Assembly: GCF_018449515.1 (NCBI RefSeq)
Contig: NZ_JAAVUQ010000021.1
Coordinates: 62,001 to 126,000 of the forward strand
DNA: 64,000 nt
Direction of reading: 5' to 3'
From: Caballeronia sp. dw_19
Lineage (GTDB): Bacteria > Pseudomonadota > Gammaproteobacteria > Burkholderiales > Burkholderiaceae
Part shown: piece by piece, positions 62,134 through 64,000 of the stretch
Numbering within the stretch: position 1 is the first letter of the stretch
Layout of the letters: each line of letters opens with the position of its first letter
The notes under the pieces: generated by a model
What the model was told of the DNA's origin: nothing
Databases searched by the model: none
Seen by the model: only the letters and a program-made list of their open reading frames with translations
Position numbers and translations under genes: made by a program

Positions 62134-63264
62134 TTATCCCTTCGTGTAGATGATGGAGCGCGTGCACGGCGTGGCGGCAACGTACTGGACGACTTCGCAA
62201 TCCGCTACCTGACGCGCGCCGCATTCTCCGCGCAATTGACGGACAGCTTCGACATTGAGCGCCCAGCCCTGCATGTAGGAGTTGGACAGATGCCCGCCGT
62301 CGGTATTGGTCGGCAGGCGGCCATTGAGTCCGAGCGCACCGTTCTCCACGAACGCGCCTGCTTCGCCCCGCTCGCAAAAGCCCAGCCCTTCGAGACTGAA
62401 AAGGACCGTGGGGGTGAAGTTGTCGTAGCACATGAGTGCGTCGATGTCGTCGTGTGTCACCCCGGCCATCTGATAAGCATTCGTGCCGGCCTCGCGCACC
62501 TCGTCGTACCAGAACTCCTGATCAAAGTTGCCGATCGCACTGCGTTCGAATGCGTCGCGCGCGCCCACGCCGGAAATCAGCACAGGTGGTTTATTGAGGT
62601 CGGCGGCCCGCTCGCGCGTTGTGAGGATCATGCAGACTGCGCCGTCGTTGACGAGGCAGTAGTCGAGCAAACCAAGCGGTTCGACGATCCGGCGCGCCGC
62701 GGCGTGATCGTCGAGGGTGATGGGCTTTCGCATCACTGCGTCAGGATTGAGGATTGCGTTGTTGCGAAACGCGACCGACACCTCGCCAAGCTGACGGGTG
62801 GTCGTGCCGTAGCGCTCCATGTGCATACGGAACATCAGCCCATGCGACGCGCCCGGAGAGGTGAGTCCCCATGGGTCCCAGAAAGTGGCGAATTCGTCGC
62901 CACCGTAATTCATCCGTCGCGATCGGCCGATGTTCGTATAAATAAGCGCGACATAGTTGGCCGCGCCCGTTTCAAGCGCGAGCATTGCCTCGGTTATCGC
63001 CATGCCGGACATGCGGCCGTGACCCGGCAAGGTCATTGTCCAGCGGGGATTGAGGCCGAGTATCTCGCCCATGTGCGCGTAAAAAGGCACGCGGCAACAG
63101 AGCAGCCCGTCGACTGCGTTCTTCTCCAGCCCGCAATCGGCCAGAGCGAGCTTGAACGCTTGCACGCCGAGCGCATAGTCGCTGACATCGGGGAAATCAC
63201 CGTACCGCGTATTGCCAACTCCGACAACGGCAACTCGATTACTAAGGTCCTGCATTGGATTCAT
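62134..63264 (-). CDS. Thiolase-fold protein, Ltp2/SCP2-like, second copy
   Basis: 376 residues from ATG 63264. Same family as the product of 51615-52799 (V-A-V-V-G-V-G-N-T-R-Y, G-L-N-P-R-W, N-T-D-G-G-H-L-S-N-S-Y-M-Q-G-W, G-E-C-G-A-R-Q-V-A-D-C). No cysteine lies in residues 58-120, where a thiolase nucleophile would be. With its DUF35 partner it likely forms a retro-aldol or retro-Claisen-type lyase. It is divergent from the GntR gene at the right edge. Confidence 0.82.
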   Translation of the reverse strand: MNPMQDLSNRVAVVGVGNTRYGDFPDVSDYALGVQAFKLALADCGLEKNAVDGLLCCRVPFYAHMGEILGLNPRWTMTLPGHGRMSGMAITEAMLALETGAANYVALIYTNIGRSRRMNYGGDEFATFWDPWGLTSPGASHGLMFRMHMERYGTTTRQLGEVSVAFRNNAILNPDAVMRKPITLDDHAAARRIVEPLGLLDYCLVNDGAVCMILTTRERAADLNKPPVLISGVGARDAFERSAIGNFDQEFWYDEVREAGTNAYQMAGVTHDDIDALMCYDNFTPTVLFSLEGLGFCERGEAGAFVENGALGLNGRLPTNTDGGHLSNSYMQGWALNVEAVRQLRGECGARQVADCEVVQYVAATPCTRSIIYTKG

Positions 63265-63794
63265 GCCTGTTTCTCCGTCGGATGTCGGATAAGAGCGCCT
63301 CCTTGGAGGCGATGTGTGGCCGGTCTTGCAGCGAATCTGGCGGCCTGTGAGGACAGGAACAGGAGGCGACAGGCGCGATGCTCAAGAACGGGAAGTTCGG
63401 CCAGGGCTGGAGTCGGCGCGAGCGATCCTGCCTCAGTCCGGATAGGTCTCATGGACCCATCGTATTGCTTATAAATATAAAATGTATTTTATGTGTCACT
63501 TGATGAAGCGGTCAAGCTGAGAATCTCTTCCGAAGAGCGCGTGCCCTGGAAGTCATCACTGCTGTGGCATTGACCGCGTTGCTGCGCGTTATCGCCTCAT
63601 GTATGTCGGGGGCATGTCCGCGTCAATACATTTTATATAATATAATTATATATGGAGCCAAGGTTTACCATAGACCTTCAGGGAAATTTCAGGGTCATTG
63701 TTCCTGGATTTTTCTCGGAGGGTCATAAGCAATGCTGACCGATATGAAAGAATTGATAAAAACCGGTCGAACGCAAAGGAGGAGAGTGACGGGT
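63265..63794. promoter_or_regulatory. Divergent promoter region with two AT-rich palindromes
   Basis: 530 nt with no supported gene. ATAAAAT-GT-ATTTTAT (63477-63492) has perfect 7-bp arms. TATATAAT-ATA-ATTATATA (63634-63652) has perfect 8-bp arms and contains two overlapping TATAAT boxes, and within it AATATAATTATATA resembles the 49153/56446 operator minus the centre base. Both are probably bound by the adjacent GntR protein or a relative. Confidence 0.6.
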
Positions 63795-64000
63795 ATGGTA
63801 TCCAGCAACTCAGGCCGCAAAACATTGGCGCGGGTCATCGCGGATCTGGAAGGCAAGATTCTTGATGCATCGTGGCGAAAGGAAACGCGGCTTCCGTCCG
63901 AGCGGGAACTCGCTACGTCTCTTGCGGCTTCACGCACGACAGTGCGTGAAGCGATTCAGCGTCTCGTTGCGCGTGGCTTGCTTGAAACGCGTCGCGGGAG
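63795..64000 (+). CDS. GntR-family regulator, N-terminal 68 residues (runs off window)
   Basis: Open to the right edge. A very strong AAGGAGGAG (63776-63784) precedes ATG 63795; GTG 63786 is too close to it and ATG 63732 lies upstream of it. The winged helix is plain: L-P-S-E-R-E-L-A-T-S-L-A-A-S-R-T-T-V-R-E-A-I-Q-R-L-V-A-R-G-L-L-E-T-R-R-G, close to FadR/LldR-type members. It is divergent from the second thiolase-fold gene and follows an AT-rich palindrome, so autoregulation and control of that pair are likely. Confidence 0.85.
   Translation, partial: MVSSNSGRKTLARVIADLEGKILDASWRKETRLPSERELATSLAASRTTVREAIQRLVARGLLETRRG

Overview
The window is a GC-rich, gene-dense stretch of a betaproteobacterial chromosome, most likely Burkholderiaceae (Paraburkholderia or Caballeronia type). 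The basis is the gene content: a xylA-xylFGH locus, a 1,624-residue NAD glutamate dehydrogenase, kbl-tdh, many Liv-type, MFS and CaiB/BaiF catabolic genes, and strongly GC-biased codon use. The species is inferred, not shown. No rRNA, tRNA, CRISPR array, transposase or phage gene was seen.

Layout. 1-4.7 kb: end of xylose isomerase and the D-xylose ABC transporter xylFGH. 4.8-9.7 kb: NAD-glutamate dehydrogenase. 9.7-14.2 kb (minus): threonine catabolism kbl-tdh, then an SDR dehydrogenase with an MFS carrier. 14.5-20 kb (minus): a basic amino acid ABC transporter (hisQMP and a binding protein) with a GlxA/AraC regulator, split by a 1.16-kb non-coding repeat element. 20.4-23 kb: a DUF457 membrane protein, two small envelope proteins, and a Fur-box-preceded operon of an OrfX-like protein and Mn-type superoxide dismutase. 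23-32.5 kb: HMG-CoA-lyase-like enzyme, MFS carrier, enoyl-CoA hydratase, CoA-transferase and hydantoinase A/B, with a divergent LysR regulator. 32.8-42 kb: MFS carrier, metallo-beta-lactamase-fold hydrolase, a complete Liv-type ABC transporter and dihydroxyacetone-kinase-like dhaK-dhaL. 41.9-43.0 kb: a second copy of the repeat element. 43-64 kb: a large organic-acid catabolic supercluster.

The supercluster contains SMP-30 lactonase, flavin reductase, a double-length CoA-transferase, aldehyde dehydrogenase, a CoA-transferase pair, two thiolase-fold/DUF35 pairs, two GntR regulators, a UxaA-type dehydratase, an MFS carrier, an amidohydrolase, an MmgE/PrpD protein and an acyl-CoA dehydrogenase. 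Together they suggest uptake of a carboxylic acid, CoA activation, dehydrogenation or hydration, and carbon-carbon cleavage. The substrate cannot be read from sequence.

Three observations stand out. (1) Two related ~1.1-kb elements have a shared 20-bp terminal inverted repeat, G-quadruplex-prone ends, ~40-bp tandem repeats, ~200-bp inverted arms with a perfect 10-bp hairpin, and no transposase. (2) An AT-rich operator-like palindrome, AATATAAATTATATT and variants, overlaps predicted -10 boxes of scattered catabolic operons and may define a regulon. (3) The supercluster enzymes pair active-site-bearing with active-site-less CoA-transferase units (once as two genes, once as a fusion), and both thiolase-fold proteins lack the nucleophilic cysteine, as in Ltp2-type retro-aldolases.
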